Of a stretch of 64,000 nt of DNA, positions 8,658-17,844 are shown in pieces. The stretch is from Bremerella volcania. Its GTDB lineage: Bacteria; Planctomycetota; Planctomycetia; Pirellulales; Pirellulaceae. Both the position numbers and the translations under genes were made by a program. Under the pieces are notes generated by a model. The model saw nothing but the letters and a program-made list of their open reading frames with translations, ran no database searches and was not told where the DNA came from. Each line of letters starts with the position of its first letter. The stretch's first letter is position 1. The stretch is from positions 434,001 through 498,000 of the forward strand of contig NZ_CP036289.1 of NCBI RefSeq assembly GCF_007748115.1, written 5' to 3'.

Positions 8658-8719
8658 GGATAGGCACCTGATCGGTTCGGGGGAATTTCAACGCAGTAGC
8701 AACACGTGCCGACGATGGA

Positions 8720-9409
8720 CTAGGAAGTGAACTGGCGCTGGACGGTATTATCCGCCAGAACCATCATTCCCCAGATACTAATGGGAAGCGAAAGGGGAAA
8801 ACAACACGAACAAGGAAGAAGCGTGATAATGAAGCCTGCCCAGGCCAGGCCATAGCTCTTGAGATCGCGGGCCTGCATCAGACCGAATACGGCAAACCCC
8901 AACAGCCCGATCGCGAAGCCGAAACCAATCGCGTACGTGGCAAGCTGCACGACGACGTCCGTTCCGCGGGCCCCTTCGCCAATGATGCCGATCACCGAGA
9001 CAATCAGCGTCACCAGGTTCGACGCGATTCCCAGACCGGCCAGAATCAGGCAGATGAGCACCGGCGTTTGCAGCTTTTCCATTGCCTCCATGCGGGCCGA
9101 ACTGACCTTCACGGCGTCCTCGCCGAAAGTGGGGGCGTAGGGGTTGTCGGAGCTGCCGGAGTCGAAATCGCCGAACGGGCTTTTCTCTTGCTTCGCAGGC
9201 TCCGGCTCGGCCGGCTGAAAGGCATCACCCACCCCAGATCGACGCGTCGGGGCCGGTTCGCCCGGGGAGTCCTTAAGCCTCAGTTCGTCCGATTCAGACG
9301 GCACCGGTTGAATGGCGCTACACTTGGGGCATTTGGTTCGCTTTCCCTCGGCTCCATCCGGGACGCGAATTCTATGCTTGCAAACGGCGCAATCGAAGTC
9401 GATCGGCAT
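8720..9409 (-). CDS. Zinc-ribbon membrane protein, paralogue 3 of 3
   Basis: The start is taken at ATG 9409 (MPIDFDCAVCKHRI), which aligns with the starts of the two paralogues and has the same upstream TTGAGAAAGTC as paralogue 1; a TTG at 9427 would add six residues. The 229-residue product has C7-x2-C10/C27-x2-C30, a charged and Pro-rich linker with SDNPYAPTFG, and four hydrophobic segments from about residue 110. It is the first gene of the three-gene tandem set on the minus strand, so the shared promoter should lie within 9410-9646, opposite the helicase promoter. No catalytic motif is present. Confidence 0.8.
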   Translation of the reverse strand: MPIDFDCAVCKHRIRVPDGAEGKRTKCPKCSAIQPVPSESDELRLKDSPGEPAPTRRSGVGDAFQPAEPEPAKQEKSPFGDFDSGSSDNPYAPTFGEDAVKVSSARMEAMEKLQTPVLICLILAGLGIASNLVTLIVSVIGIIGEGARGTDVVVQLATYAIGFGFAIGLLGFAVFGLMQARDLKSYGLAWAGFIITLLPCSCCFPLSLPISIWGMMVLADNTVQRQFTS

Positions 9410-9646
9410 CGTGGATGACTTTCTCAACGCAGAAGAACGATACGAAAAGGTCGGCCAGAAAGAACCGGTCCTTAGTCTATTCCAAATCGTGGCCCTGCTC
9501 TAGCTTACGTCGCGACTTTTACCCATCGTGGTGGGCAGTTCGCGGCATTCGCGATAGAGTTAAGGGTTGCGGACTTGTCCTTTAGCCAGAGAGGACAAAG
9601 AGATCACCGAGAGGAAGGCAATGAAAGGCAACCACGGATTTCACGG

Positions 9647-11671
9647 ATGGATAACCTGTCAATCGAGGACGTTCTGGGGCCCCAGGGGCTGATCGCTCGT
9701 CGATTAAAGCAATACGAAGAACGTCCCCAGCAGATGGCCATGGCCCAGGCCGTGGGCAAGGCGCTGGCCAAGAATCGCCACCTGGTGGTCGAGGCCGGTA
9801 CCGGCGTCGGCAAGAGCTTTGCCTACCTGGTGCCGTCGATTCTGTGGGCTTGCGGTCAGCAGGGGAGCGGTGAGAAGTCACGCCGCGTCGTGATTTCGAC
9901 CCATACGATCAGCCTTCAAGAGCAATTGCTGGAAAAGGACATCCCGCTGATCAACGCGGCCATCCCTTTAGAGTTCACCGCCGTGCTGGCCAAGGGACGC
10001 GGCAACTACGTGAGCCTCCGCCGGCTGGGTGCGGCCTCGCTGCGCAGCGCCAGCTTGTTCGACAAAGACGAAGAGACCGCCCAGCTTCGCACGTTGAAGG
10101 AGTGGTCGAAGAAGACGGCCGACGGATCGCTGAGCGATCTGGACTTTCGCCCGGCCATTAAAGTGTGGGACGAAATCGCCAGCGACAGCGGCAATTGCCT
10201 GGGACGCAAGTGCCCGACCTACGACGACTGTTTCTACTACCGGGCACGTCGCCGGATGCAGAACGCGCAGCTGCTGATCGTGAATCATGCGCTCTTCTTC
10301 AGCGACCTGGCCTTGCGGCGGAGTGGCGTCAGTTTGCTGCCCTCGTACGACGCGGTGATTTTCGACGAAGCGCACACGCTGGAAGGAGTCGCAGGCGATC
10401 ACCTCGGGATGTCGGTCACGTCGACGCAGATCGACTTTGCGTTGAACAAGCTGTTCAACGAACGCACTCAAAAAGGTCTGTTGGTGCATCACGAGTGCAG
10501 CGACGCGATGAACCAGGTGGTGCACACGCGTTATCGGGCTCAGCAGTTCTTCAACGAGCTGGATAGCTGGCTGGAGGAAAACCCCGGAGGCAACGGCCGC
10601 GCGACCGTGCCGGAGTTGATCCCGAACGTCCTTTCGCCGGCGCTGGCCAAGCTGGCTCAGATGGTGAAGTCGGAAGGGGACCGATTCGAAGAAGAAGGAA
10701 CCCGGCAAGACTTCCATTCGCTGTCGGACCGTATCTTCCTGATGGGAGACTCGATCGAAGCGTGGCGAATGCAGAAGATGGAGCACACGGTTTACTGGGT
10801 CGAAAGCAGCCAGCAGCGCGGGCCGTATCGACGCGTGAAGCTGTTCGCCACGCCGATCGAAGTGGGGCCAGTGCTGCGGGAAGAGCTGTTTCAGAAGGTG
10901 GACAGCGTCATCCTGACCAGCGCGACGTTGTCGTCGTCGCCTGACCAAGGCTTCGACTTCTTCAAAGATCGCATCGGCATCACGCGTAACGACGAGGTCA
11001 CCTCCGGCAGTCCGTTCGACTACAAGAAGAACGTCAAGCTGGTGCTGGTCAAAGGAATGCCAGACCCGAGCAACCGCCGCGACTACGACCAGGCCTTGGC
11101 CGACATGGTGAAGCGATACGTCGAGCAAACGCAGGGGCACGCGTTCGTGCTGTTCACCAGCTACGACATGCTGCGCAACTGTGCTTCCCGTGTGAGCCGC
11201 TGGATGAGCCAGAACGGGTACACGCTGTTCAGCCAGTCCGACGGCATGCCACGCGGGCAGATGGTGCAAAAATTCAAAGAGACGCCTGGCTCGGTGCTGT
11301 TTGGAACGGATAGCTTTTGGCAAGGGGTCGACGTGCCCGGCGATGCCCTACAGAACGTGATCATCACGAAGCTCCCGTTCAGCGTGCCAGACCATCCGCT
11401 GCTGCAGGCTCGGCTGAATCAAATCAAAGAACGCGGCGGCCAGCCGTTTTCGGAATACCAATTGCCCGAAGCGATTATTAAATTACGGCAAGGTTTCGGG
11501 CGATTGATCCGTGGGCACTCCGACAAGGGAATCGTGGTGATCCTCGACCCACGCGTGCAGACGAAGGGTTACGGCCGGGCATTTTTAAAGGCGCTGCCAG
11601 AGTGCCAGTTGGTGGAAGATAGCTTTGCTCAAGCGGGCTCGGCGAGGCCGGGTTGGGATGATTATATTTAA
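9647..11671 (+). CDS. dinG: DinG/XPD-like ATP-dependent DNA helicase
   Basis: The 674-residue superfamily 2 helicase has Walker A EAGTGVGKS (residues 49-57), a DEAH box in VIFDEAHTLEG (about residue 240), SATLSSSPDQG (motif III region) and the motif VI stretch QGFGRLIRGHSDKG near the C-terminus. Four Cys around residues 185-200 (C-LGRK-C-PTYDD-C-FYYRARRR with an earlier Cys) resemble the 4Fe-4S cluster ligands of XPD/DinG helicases. The family unwinds 5'-3' and resolves R-loops or D-loops in repair. The start at 9647 is preferred over a TTG at 9575, although its ribosome site is weak. The gene is divergent from the zinc-ribbon set and is followed at 39 bp by a secreted protein gene. Confidence 0.92.
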   Translation: MDNLSIEDVLGPQGLIARRLKQYEERPQQMAMAQAVGKALAKNRHLVVEAGTGVGKSFAYLVPSILWACGQQGSGEKSRRVVISTHTISLQEQLLEKDIPLINAAIPLEFTAVLAKGRGNYVSLRRLGAASLRSASLFDKDEETAQLRTLKEWSKKTADGSLSDLDFRPAIKVWDEIASDSGNCLGRKCPTYDDCFYYRARRRMQNAQLLIVNHALFFSDLALRRSGVSLLPSYDAVIFDEAHTLEGVAGDHLGMSVTSTQIDFALNKLFNERTQKGLLVHHECSDAMNQVVHTRYRAQQFFNELDSWLEENPGGNGRATVPELIPNVLSPALAKLAQMVKSEGDRFEEEGTRQDFHSLSDRIFLMGDSIEAWRMQKMEHTVYWVESSQQRGPYRRVKLFATPIEVGPVLREELFQKVDSVILTSATLSSSPDQGFDFFKDRIGITRNDEVTSGSPFDYKKNVKLVLVKGMPDPSNRRDYDQALADMVKRYVEQTQGHAFVLFTSYDMLRNCASRVSRWMSQNGYTLFSQSDGMPRGQMVQKFKETPGSVLFGTDSFWQGVDVPGDALQNVIITKLPFSVPDHPLLQARLNQIKERGGQPFSEYQLPEAIIKLRQGFGRLIRGHSDKGIVVILDPRVQTKGYGRAFLKALPECQLVEDSFAQAGSARPGWDDYI

Positions 11672-11709
11672 GTTTAGGACGTTTGCCGCAAATAGGCTGG
11701 GAGGTTTCG

Positions 11710-12306
11710 ATGAAGTTGCCCGCACGATTCGTTTCGTTCATCTTTGGCTGCCTGCTTTTTACTCCGGTCCAGGCGTCGTTTCCGATCCCGCTGCCGTTCG
11801 ATCGGCTTGTCGACGAGTCAACGACGATCGTGAAATGCGAAGTGATTCGCATGATGCCGCTACTGGCGGAGGACGACGAGCAGGTCTCCGATCAATCGCT
11901 CGGTCAATACTTGGGGCCCAAGTGCTTTTCGTTAACGAAGGTCCGCGAGGTATGGAAGAAGCATGCGTTTGATGACCAGGATGAGGCGGCCGACGAATAC
12001 GACCAGCAAGATCTGCTGACGATTGCCCACGGAGACGGCAGTCGTGGGATCCGCGGCCTGAGCCACGATTTGACCGAAGGTCGGACCTACATTCTTTGCC
12101 TGAAGTTGATCCAGCCGGGATTATATCAATTGACCGACGGCAACTCGGTCTACCCGGTATTCGAGGGAAAAGTGCCCCAGATGGGGATCAACATGCGGGA
12201 TGAAGATATCGCGAAGAGCAAGCCTGTTACGGTGAAGCAATTTAAAGAGCGGATCTTGAATGAGATCGAAAAGGGTCGGGCGGTTCAGGGACGGGTGAAG
12301 GAATGA
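11710..12306 (+). CDS. Secreted protein of unknown function
   Basis: The ATG at 11710 has an excellent ribosome site (GGGAGG, 5-6 nt spacing) and yields a signal peptide MKLPARFVSFIFGCLLFTPVQA cut before about residue 23. The 198-residue product contains a region FDRLVDESTTIVKCEVIRM and later LTEGRTYILCLKLI, the pattern of small secreted beta-rich proteins that resemble tissue-inhibitor-like/OB-fold lipids-free domains; this resemblance is only impressionistic. I do not recognise a named family. It lies 39 bp after the helicase and may be read from the same transcript. Confidence 0.75.
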   Translation: MKLPARFVSFIFGCLLFTPVQASFPIPLPFDRLVDESTTIVKCEVIRMMPLLAEDDEQVSDQSLGQYLGPKCFSLTKVREVWKKHAFDDQDEAADEYDQQDLLTIAHGDGSRGIRGLSHDLTEGRTYILCLKLIQPGLYQLTDGNSVYPVFEGKVPQMGINMRDEDIAKSKPVTVKQFKERILNEIEKGRAVQGRVKE

Positions 12307-12613
12307 TGGCATGTTTCGGTCGCCCTGCCAGTGCTTTCACTCTTTTTAGATGCGGATAATCAGGGGCTTACGCCGCCTGGCTATATTCGACCGGGCCTCC
12401 GGTCCTTGGGGTTAAGAGCGCCGACCGCTTTGGACACTGTTTTCATTGCCATGGGATGCGCGGAAATTGATCGCTCCCTGTCCCCTCCACACCCAGGTGG
12501 GGTTAGTTGACCCTGACTCCCGTCCCGCTTACAGTAGATTTGCCTTTCTACGGGCCCTTTTCTGGGTTCGGTTAAGTTTATGCAACCCTTTCTGAAAGCT
12601 GCGGTTAGCATCG
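12307..12613. other. Intergenic region with degenerate repeat and hisF promoter region
   Basis: No gene is seen. The first third is a decayed copy of the 5631-5822 element. The remainder is upstream sequence of hisF, in which I cannot fix a promoter with confidence. Confidence 0.5.
12313..12408. repeat. Degenerate half copy of the 5631-5822 palindromic element
   Basis: TTCGGTCGCCCTGCCAG matches the inner right arm of the 5.7-kb element. CAGGGGCTTACGCCGCCTGG followed by CTATATTCGACCGGGCCTCC matches its right outer arm (CAGGGGTTATCACCCCTGG, CTACATTCGGCCGGGCCTCC). The left half is absent. Confidence 0.65.
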
Positions 12614-13381
12614 ATGTTGGCCAGCCGTGTCATACCGTGTTTGGATGTGAACCAAGGGCGTGTCGTCAAAGGAACGAACTTCGTTCAGCTGCGCGACGCC
12701 GGTGACCCGGTCGAAGTCGCTGCGCGCTACGAGCGCGAAGGGGCCGACGAGTTGGTATTTTTGGACATTACGGCCAGCCATGAAGAGCGCGACATCATCC
12801 TCGATGTCGTGCGGCGGACGGCGGAAGAGGTGTTCATGCCGCTGACGGTCGGGGGTGGCATTCGGACGATGGAAGACATTCGTTCGCTATTGAATGCCGG
12901 GGCGGATAAGGTCTCGATCAATTCGGCGGCCTGTAAAGATCCCGAGTTCGTCAGCCAGGCAGCCAAGCGATTTGGCAGCCAGTGCATCGTGGTGAACATC
13001 GACCCCAAACGCGTGCAGAAAGATGGCCAGGAAGTGTGGGAGGTCCACATTAACGGAGGCCGCAAGCCCACCGGCCTGGAGGCGGTCAGCTGGGCGCAGA
13101 AGGTGGAAGAGCTGGGTGCCGGCGAGATCGTGCTGACCAGCATGGATCGCGACGGAACCAAAGATGGCTACGACCTGGAAGTTACCCGGGCCGTCAGCGA
13201 GGCGGTAACCATCCCCGTGGTGGCCAGCGGTGGGGCAGGGCATCCCGAGCACCTGGCCGACGCCATATTGGAAGGGAAAGCGGATGCCGCCCTGGCGGCG
13301 AGCATTTTTCACTTCGGCCAGTTTACAATTCATGAAACGAAAGAATTGATGCGCGACCGCGGAATTTGCGTCCGGCTTTGA
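12614..13381 (+). CDS. hisF: Imidazole glycerol phosphate synthase cyclase subunit HisF
   Basis: This 255-residue protein is a full-length HisF (beta/alpha)8 barrel. It shows [16 protein letters not shown] with catalytic Asp11, [25 protein letters not shown], the second catalytic Asp in VVNIDPKR (about residue 130), and [16 protein letters not shown] with the C-terminal phosphate-binding SGGAG. HisF converts PRFAR plus ammonia to IGP and AICAR in histidine synthesis, receiving ammonia from HisH. No hisH or other his gene is next to it, which fits the scattered his genes of planctomycetes. The next gene begins 69 bp downstream. Confidence 0.97.
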   Translation: MLASRVIPCLDVNQGRVVKGTNFVQLRDAGDPVEVAARYEREGADELVFLDITASHEERDIILDVVRRTAEEVFMPLTVGGGIRTMEDIRSLLNAGADKVSINSAACKDPEFVSQAAKRFGSQCIVVNIDPKRVQKDGQEVWEVHINGGRKPTGLEAVSWAQKVEELGAGEIVLTSMDRDGTKDGYDLEVTRAVSEAVTIPVVASGGAGHPEHLADAILEGKADAALAASIFHFGQFTIHETKELMRDRGICVRL

Positions 13382-13450
13382 TTTCACGGCCGTCGCGAAT
13401 CAAAATGAGGGGCTTGTCCTCGAACGTTCAGGAACTGAGGTAGAAGAGTC

Positions 13451-14599
13451 ATGGCAGAAATCGACGCAGCGATAGCCGAGAAGTTTCTCTCGCAGGATAA
13501 AGAGTACGAAGTCGACAAAATCTTCCGCGCGCTGGTGAAGCTGGAAGGTTCCGACTTGCATATGAAAGTGGGCCGCCCGCCGATTGTGCGAGTGAACGGT
13601 ACGCTCAAGAACCTTAATCGAGGACCGATCGACGCCGAAGAAATGTTGCGGCTACTCTGGCCGCTCATGGACGCGCGAAACGAGCGTATCTTTAAAGAAA
13701 ACGGCGGTGCCGACTTTGCCCACGTGGTGGACGTCGATGGCGAGAAGTGGCGTTTCCGTGTGAACATGTTCACCCAATTGGGTAACGTCGGGCTGGTGGC
13801 TCGTCGTATTAACAACTGGATTCCGAACTTCGAAGGGTTGAACATTCCTCCGGTGATGGAAGAGCTGTGTAAGTTCGACCAAGGGATGGTGCTGCTGGCC
13901 GGGGTGACGGGTTCCGGTAAAAGTACGACGATCGCGTCGATGCTCAACTGGATCAACCGGCACTACTCGAAGCACATTCTGACGCTGGAAGACCCGATCG
14001 AATTCGTCTACACCGAAGATAAGTGCCTGATCAATCAGCGCGAGATCGGGCAGGACGTGAAGAACTTCGAGATCGCGATGGGGCACGCCGTGCGTGAAGA
14101 CCCCGACATCATCCTGATTGGTGAAATGCGTGATCAAGAAACGTTCCTCACGGCCATTCACGCGGCGGAAACGGGGCACTTGGTGTTCGGAACGATCCAC
14201 GCTTCGAGTGCTTCCAGTACGATTGGCCGTATTCTCGACTTGTTCCCCGAAGAAATGCATGGCTCGATTCGCAGTGCCATCGCGTTCAATATGAAGGGGA
14301 TCGTCGCCCAGAAACTTCTCAAGTCGATCAAGCCGGGCGTGGGCCGTGTGCCGACGGTCGAGATCATGACGATGAATCCAACCGTCCAGAAACTGATTCT
14401 GGAAGGGAAGGACAGCAAGCTGCCCGATGCGATCCGTATCGGTAAAGACGACGGTATGCAAGACTTCACGATGAGCCTCAAGTCGTTGATCGATAAAGAA
14501 CTGATCGATCGCGAAACCGCTTTCGCCGTGGCACCAAACGTCGAAGCGTTGAAGATGGCACTCAAAGGCATCAATGTGGCACAACCTGGGATGGTTTAA
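13451..14599 (+). CDS. pilT: PilT-like type IV pilus/secretion ATPase (intact)
   Basis: The 382-residue protein is a complete PilT/PilU-type hexameric ATPase. It has the N-terminal PAS-like domain with GSDLHMKVGRPPIVRVNG (residues 33-50), Walker A AGVTGSGKST (150-159), the Asp box LTLEDPIEF, Walker B DPDIILIGEMRD (218-229) with the catalytic Glu, and the His box GTIHAS. PilT normally powers pilus retraction at the inner membrane. The C-terminus is longer than the core and lacks the exact AIRNLIRE retraction motif. GAGGTAGAAGAG precedes the ATG. The stop codon overlaps the next start (TAATG), so translation of the downstream pseudo-ATPase is probably coupled. Confidence 0.93.
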   Translation: MAEIDAAIAEKFLSQDKEYEVDKIFRALVKLEGSDLHMKVGRPPIVRVNGTLKNLNRGPIDAEEMLRLLWPLMDARNERIFKENGGADFAHVVDVDGEKWRFRVNMFTQLGNVGLVARRINNWIPNFEGLNIPPVMEELCKFDQGMVLLAGVTGSGKSTTIASMLNWINRHYSKHILTLEDPIEFVYTEDKCLINQREIGQDVKNFEIAMGHAVREDPDIILIGEMRDQETFLTAIHAAETGHLVFGTIHASSASSTIGRILDLFPEEMHGSIRSAIAFNMKGIVAQKLLKSIKPGVGRVPTVEIMTMNPTVQKLILEGKDSKLPDAIRIGKDDGMQDFTMSLKSLIDKELIDRETAFAVAPNVEALKMALKGINVAQPGMV

Positions 14600-16404
14600 T
14601 GCGAAGAATCGCTCTTTTGATTTTGGTCCTTTTATCTGTCGGGCTGGTTACGGCATCTTCCGGATTCGAGTCGACGTTGCTGGCTCAAGATGGCGGAGCG
14701 GCCCAGTCGGCCCCGGCAGCCGCCCCGGCGAACACGCCAGCCGCGTCGGATGACTCGGAAGGCAAGGGGTTTTTCGTCAACCCATTCCTGCTGTTGCTGG
14801 TCATCTTCCTATTTTGCGCGTGGGTTTACACCACCGACTGGATCGGCCAGGACTGTCCGGAACGGAAACTATCGCCGGCGACCTGGGTTGTTCCGAACGT
14901 CTTTGTATTCGGTCTCACGTTTTGGCTCTTATGTGCGGCGATTCCCTTTTTCCTGGGATATTTGCTGGCCATCCTGGCCTGGGCCGTGCCGCTGGGCATG
15001 TACATCAAGACCCGCAACGCGCTGTTGGATCCTCACGAACGCGTGATGACGAAAGATCACATTCGCTACGTGATCGGTTCGTGGTCTGGGGGTAAGGTTA
15101 AACGAGAGTTGAAGGAAGCCTGGGACCGCGGACCGGAGATCCAGATCACGGCCATGGGTGCCGACGCGAGTAAGAACACCGAGAACCTGTATACGGCTCG
15201 GAAGATGCCGGATGCCTATGTCTGGGTGAAGGAACTGATCTACGAGATGATCGCTCGGCGGGCATCCAAGGTGATGATGGATTACACCAAGGAAACGGTC
15301 GCGATGCGTTACTTGATCGACGGCGTCTGGCTCGCCGGCGAAAACCGCGATCGAGAATCGAGCGACCAGATGCTGGCCGTCTTGAAGCTGGTGTGTAACT
15401 TGAATCCCAACGAACGCCGCGCCCGTCAATCAGGCGAGTTCGAGATCAAGTACGACGTTAAGAAGAAGGTGATCTGCTCGATGAATTCGCAAGGCACGCA
15501 GACTGGCGAACGAGTGCTTCTCGCCGTGCCTGCGCCCACCGCGAAGCTTGAGACGTTTGAAGACCTGGGAATGCGTGAAGGCATGATTCAGGAAGTCAAG
15601 GGATTGATGGGGGCTCCCAACGGCCTGTTCGTATTCACGGCCCGTCCCGAAGGCGGCTTCACGACCCTGTGGCACACGGGGTTGTCGTCGACCGATCGCC
15701 TGATGCGTGACTTCGCGGGGATTGAATTGAAGGATAGCCGCGAGCCTGAGGTGATGAACATCGCGCTCAAGTATTACGATCCCGCAGCCGGCCAAAAGCC
15801 GGAAGAGGTTTTGACCTCGGTGATTCGTAACCAGCCTGATGCCCTGTTCGTCCGTCGAATCGACACCCCGGAAGTTTTCAATGTTTTGCTCGACCAGGCC
15901 AACGGAACCCGGATGTGTTTCACGACGGTGAACGCGAAAGAGGACTGCGCGGAAGCGGTCTTGCGCCTCCTTTCACTGAAGGTTCCGGCAGACGAGTACG
16001 CCAGTGCGTTGAACGGCGTCCTGTATACGCGTCTGTGCCGACGACTGTGCAAAGGCTGTCGTGAAGAGTTCCAGCCCAGCGCGGCACTTCTCAAGCGATT
16101 GGGCATCCCGCCGGATAAGGTAGACAAGCTCTACAAGACACCCACGCCTCCTGGCCCGGACGACCCGAAGAAGCCGCCGTGCGAGCATTGCGGCGGCATT
16201 GGTTACTATGGCCGCGTGGGGATCTTCGAGTTGATGAAAGTCGACGATGGCATCCGCCGCGCTATTGTGAAAACGCCTAAGCTGGAAGCCATTCGAGCCG
16301 CTTCCAAGCAGGCAGGCAACAAGACGCTTCAAGAGGAAGCGATTCGACTGGTGGCCACGGGGGTGACTTCGTTGGAAGAAATCAGTCGCGTCCTTAAAGA
16401 GTAG
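14599..16404 (+). CDS. Membrane-anchored PilB/GspE-like pseudo-ATPase
   Basis: The 601-residue protein begins with a signal-like helix (MRRIALLILVLLSVGLVTAS), an Ala/Pro-rich linker and three further hydrophobic segments at about 62-79, 97-118 and 119-135. A GspE/PilB-type ATPase domain follows. Its nucleotide site is ruined: where the family has GPTGSGKTTT this protein has TARPEGGFTTL (347-357), with no P-loop Lys, and the Walker B region reads NQPDALFVRRIDTPE (411-425), where the catalytic Glu is Arg. The His box is TTVNA. The zinc-knuckle of PilB/GspE is retained: C480, C484-x2-C487, C528-x2-C531, then GRVGIFELM. It therefore looks like a scaffolding pseudoenzyme partner of the intact PilT-like ATPase encoded just upstream. 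Confidence 0.88.
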   Translation: MRRIALLILVLLSVGLVTASSGFESTLLAQDGGAAQSAPAAAPANTPAASDDSEGKGFFVNPFLLLLVIFLFCAWVYTTDWIGQDCPERKLSPATWVVPNVFVFGLTFWLLCAAIPFFLGYLLAILAWAVPLGMYIKTRNALLDPHERVMTKDHIRYVIGSWSGGKVKRELKEAWDRGPEIQITAMGADASKNTENLYTARKMPDAYVWVKELIYEMIARRASKVMMDYTKETVAMRYLIDGVWLAGENRDRESSDQMLAVLKLVCNLNPNERRARQSGEFEIKYDVKKKVICSMNSQGTQTGERVLLAVPAPTAKLETFEDLGMREGMIQEVKGLMGAPNGLFVFTARPEGGFTTLWHTGLSSTDRLMRDFAGIELKDSREPEVMNIALKYYDPAAGQKPEEVLTSVIRNQPDALFVRRIDTPEVFNVLLDQANGTRMCFTTVNAKEDCAEAVLRLLSLKVPADEYASALNGVLYTRLCRRLCKGCREEFQPSAALLKRLGIPPDKVDKLYKTPTPPGPDDPKKPPCEHCGGIGYYGRVGIFELMKVDDGIRRAIVKTPKLEAIRAASKQAGNKTLQEEAIRLVATGVTSLEEISRVLKE

Positions 16405-16433
16405 CCTCGTAGTTTCGTGTTTCCGCTTCTTCG

Positions 16434-17042
16434 TTGTCTGTTTGCAATCGTTGTTATTACTCGTATCCAGGGCTTTTGACTGTGTTGTACTTTTTTGTCT
16501 TTACCGTCGTCCTGTTGTTGGCGCTCTTCGCGGTCTTCTGGAATCAGTGCTTCTGGACGAATTTCCTGAACTGTCACATGGTGATCCTGTGCAGCGCGAT
16601 TGCCGTCAATATCGCCCCGGACTCGGCCGCCAAGATCAACGAAAAGGCACCGGAATGGAGCGGGTTCACCGAGTTTATTTTCATGTGGTTTCTGTTCTGG
16701 TGCTTCTACGGCTCGTTGCGGAAGTACGTCAACTGGCTATCGAAATTTCCGGTGCGATTCGGCAAGAAGGTCGATCCCATCTTCGACTGGGTTGGCTGCG
16801 GGTTGATTACGGTCGTCATGTACTGCTGGATCAGCTTTACCCTGTTCGCTTCGCCGGTGGGAGATCCGAACTTCGTCAACATGATGAATGGCCCGAGCGT
16901 CCCGTCGCTTGCTGGCAGCACGTATGGATATCTCGTCTTTCAGGTTCCGTCGAATCTGGGGATGCCTGGCAAGCCGTTCAACATGGTTGAATTTGCCACA
17001 AGTCGTCTGAAGCGTGCCCAAGCCGAAGCAGATCGCGAATAA
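16434..17042 (+). CDS. Multi-pass membrane protein, CvpA-like topology
   Basis: The frame has no ATG near its start; TTG at 16434, TTG 16476 or GTG 16482 are candidates, and the real start is probably one of the later ones, just before LYFFVFTVVLLLALFAVFW. Four hydrophobic helices are visible (about residues 17-38, 45-58, 79-95 and 118-140 of the long form), followed by a soluble tail rich in Arg/Glu. The arrangement resembles CvpA-family proteins, but I cannot identify the family firmly. The gene sits 29 bp behind the pseudo-ATPase and 45 bp before the next membrane protein, so it is part of the same operon. Confidence 0.75.
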   Translation: MSVCNRCYYSYPGLLTVLYFFVFTVVLLLALFAVFWNQCFWTNFLNCHMVILCSAIAVNIAPDSAAKINEKAPEWSGFTEFIFMWFLFWCFYGSLRKYVNWLSKFPVRFGKKVDPIFDWVGCGLITVVMYCWISFTLFASPVGDPNFVNMMNGPSVPSLAGSTYGYLVFQVPSNLGMPGKPFNMVEFATSRLKRAQAEADRE

Positions 17043-17087
17043 TCTTCCTATCGTCCATCGCTCCTTCGAATTCAATTCTCGTCACCA

Positions 17088-17837
17088 ATGACTGATACTG
17101 CTAACCACGCTTCGGGTGCTGGATTTTCCGCCGAAAACGAAGACCTGCTTGAATACAAAGAACTCAGCCGGCTCGCCATTGGGGGGATGGTGCTGGGTGT
17201 GCTTTCGGTGCTCGCCATTTTTACCTCGGTTCTGTGGATCGTACCGGTGCTGGCTATCATTCTCTCGCTGGTGGCCTATTACAAAATCGATAGATCGGAA
17301 GTGCTGACTGGCAAAGGGATGGCCCTGATCGGTATGGGCCTGGCTGCCATCTGGCTGGGTATCGGCGTTACCCAGGGTGGCGTGCGCGATCGCGTGATGA
17401 TGACGCACTCGCGCGAGCTGGCCAAGAGCTGGCTCGAATTGCTATTGGAAAAGAAGACGATGGAAGCCCATCAACTGACGCTTCGCCCCAATGCACGCCA
17501 GTCGGCAACGACGTCGCTGGAAGGCTATTACGAGAAGGACGACATCACGAAGGAAGATCTCCTGTCCTTCGAAACGCACGACGCCGTGAAGGTGATTCGT
17601 GAGTGGGAAGGGGGACCGCTCGAGGCCAAATTCGACCACGACGTGTCGTCCAGTCTGTACGAAGGGGTCAACTACGGACGACACGCGTTTCAAATCATCG
17701 ACAAAGAATCCGGCAAACCCCTCTGGGAAGTCGAAGTGCTCATGAAACGCGAACGCGGTTACGGCGAAATGCAGAACGAATTCTTCTGGATTGCCGATTC
17801 CATCTCGCTGGAAAAGACCTACCCGGACGCTCGGTAG
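17088..17837 (+). CDS. Membrane protein with DUF4190-like helices and soluble C-terminal domain
   Basis: The 249-residue protein has a polar 25-residue N-terminus, then two to three hydrophobic segments (about 31-55, 56-66 and 76-95) of the DUF4190 type, including a GxxxG-rich GMALIGMGLAAIWLGIGV segment. A soluble region of about 150 residues follows, probably extracytoplasmic, containing ELAKSWLELLLEKKTMEAHQL. The soluble part resembles small secreted accumulation domains but I do not recognise it. It is the last gene of the pilT operon, and an inverted-repeat structure begins right after its stop. Confidence 0.78.
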   Translation: MTDTANHASGAGFSAENEDLLEYKELSRLAIGGMVLGVLSVLAIFTSVLWIVPVLAIILSLVAYYKIDRSEVLTGKGMALIGMGLAAIWLGIGVTQGGVRDRVMMTHSRELAKSWLELLLEKKTMEAHQLTLRPNARQSATTSLEGYYEKDDITKEDLLSFETHDAVKVIREWEGGPLEAKFDHDVSSSLYEGVNYGRHAFQIIDKESGKPLWEVEVLMKRERGYGEMQNEFFWIADSISLEKTYPDAR

Positions 17838-17844
17838 CCGACCT

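Noticed and set aside
9968-11323. 451-codon minus-strand open frame opposite the helicase
   Set aside because: Antisense shadow of the helicase gene, whose Walker and DEAH motifs are clear.
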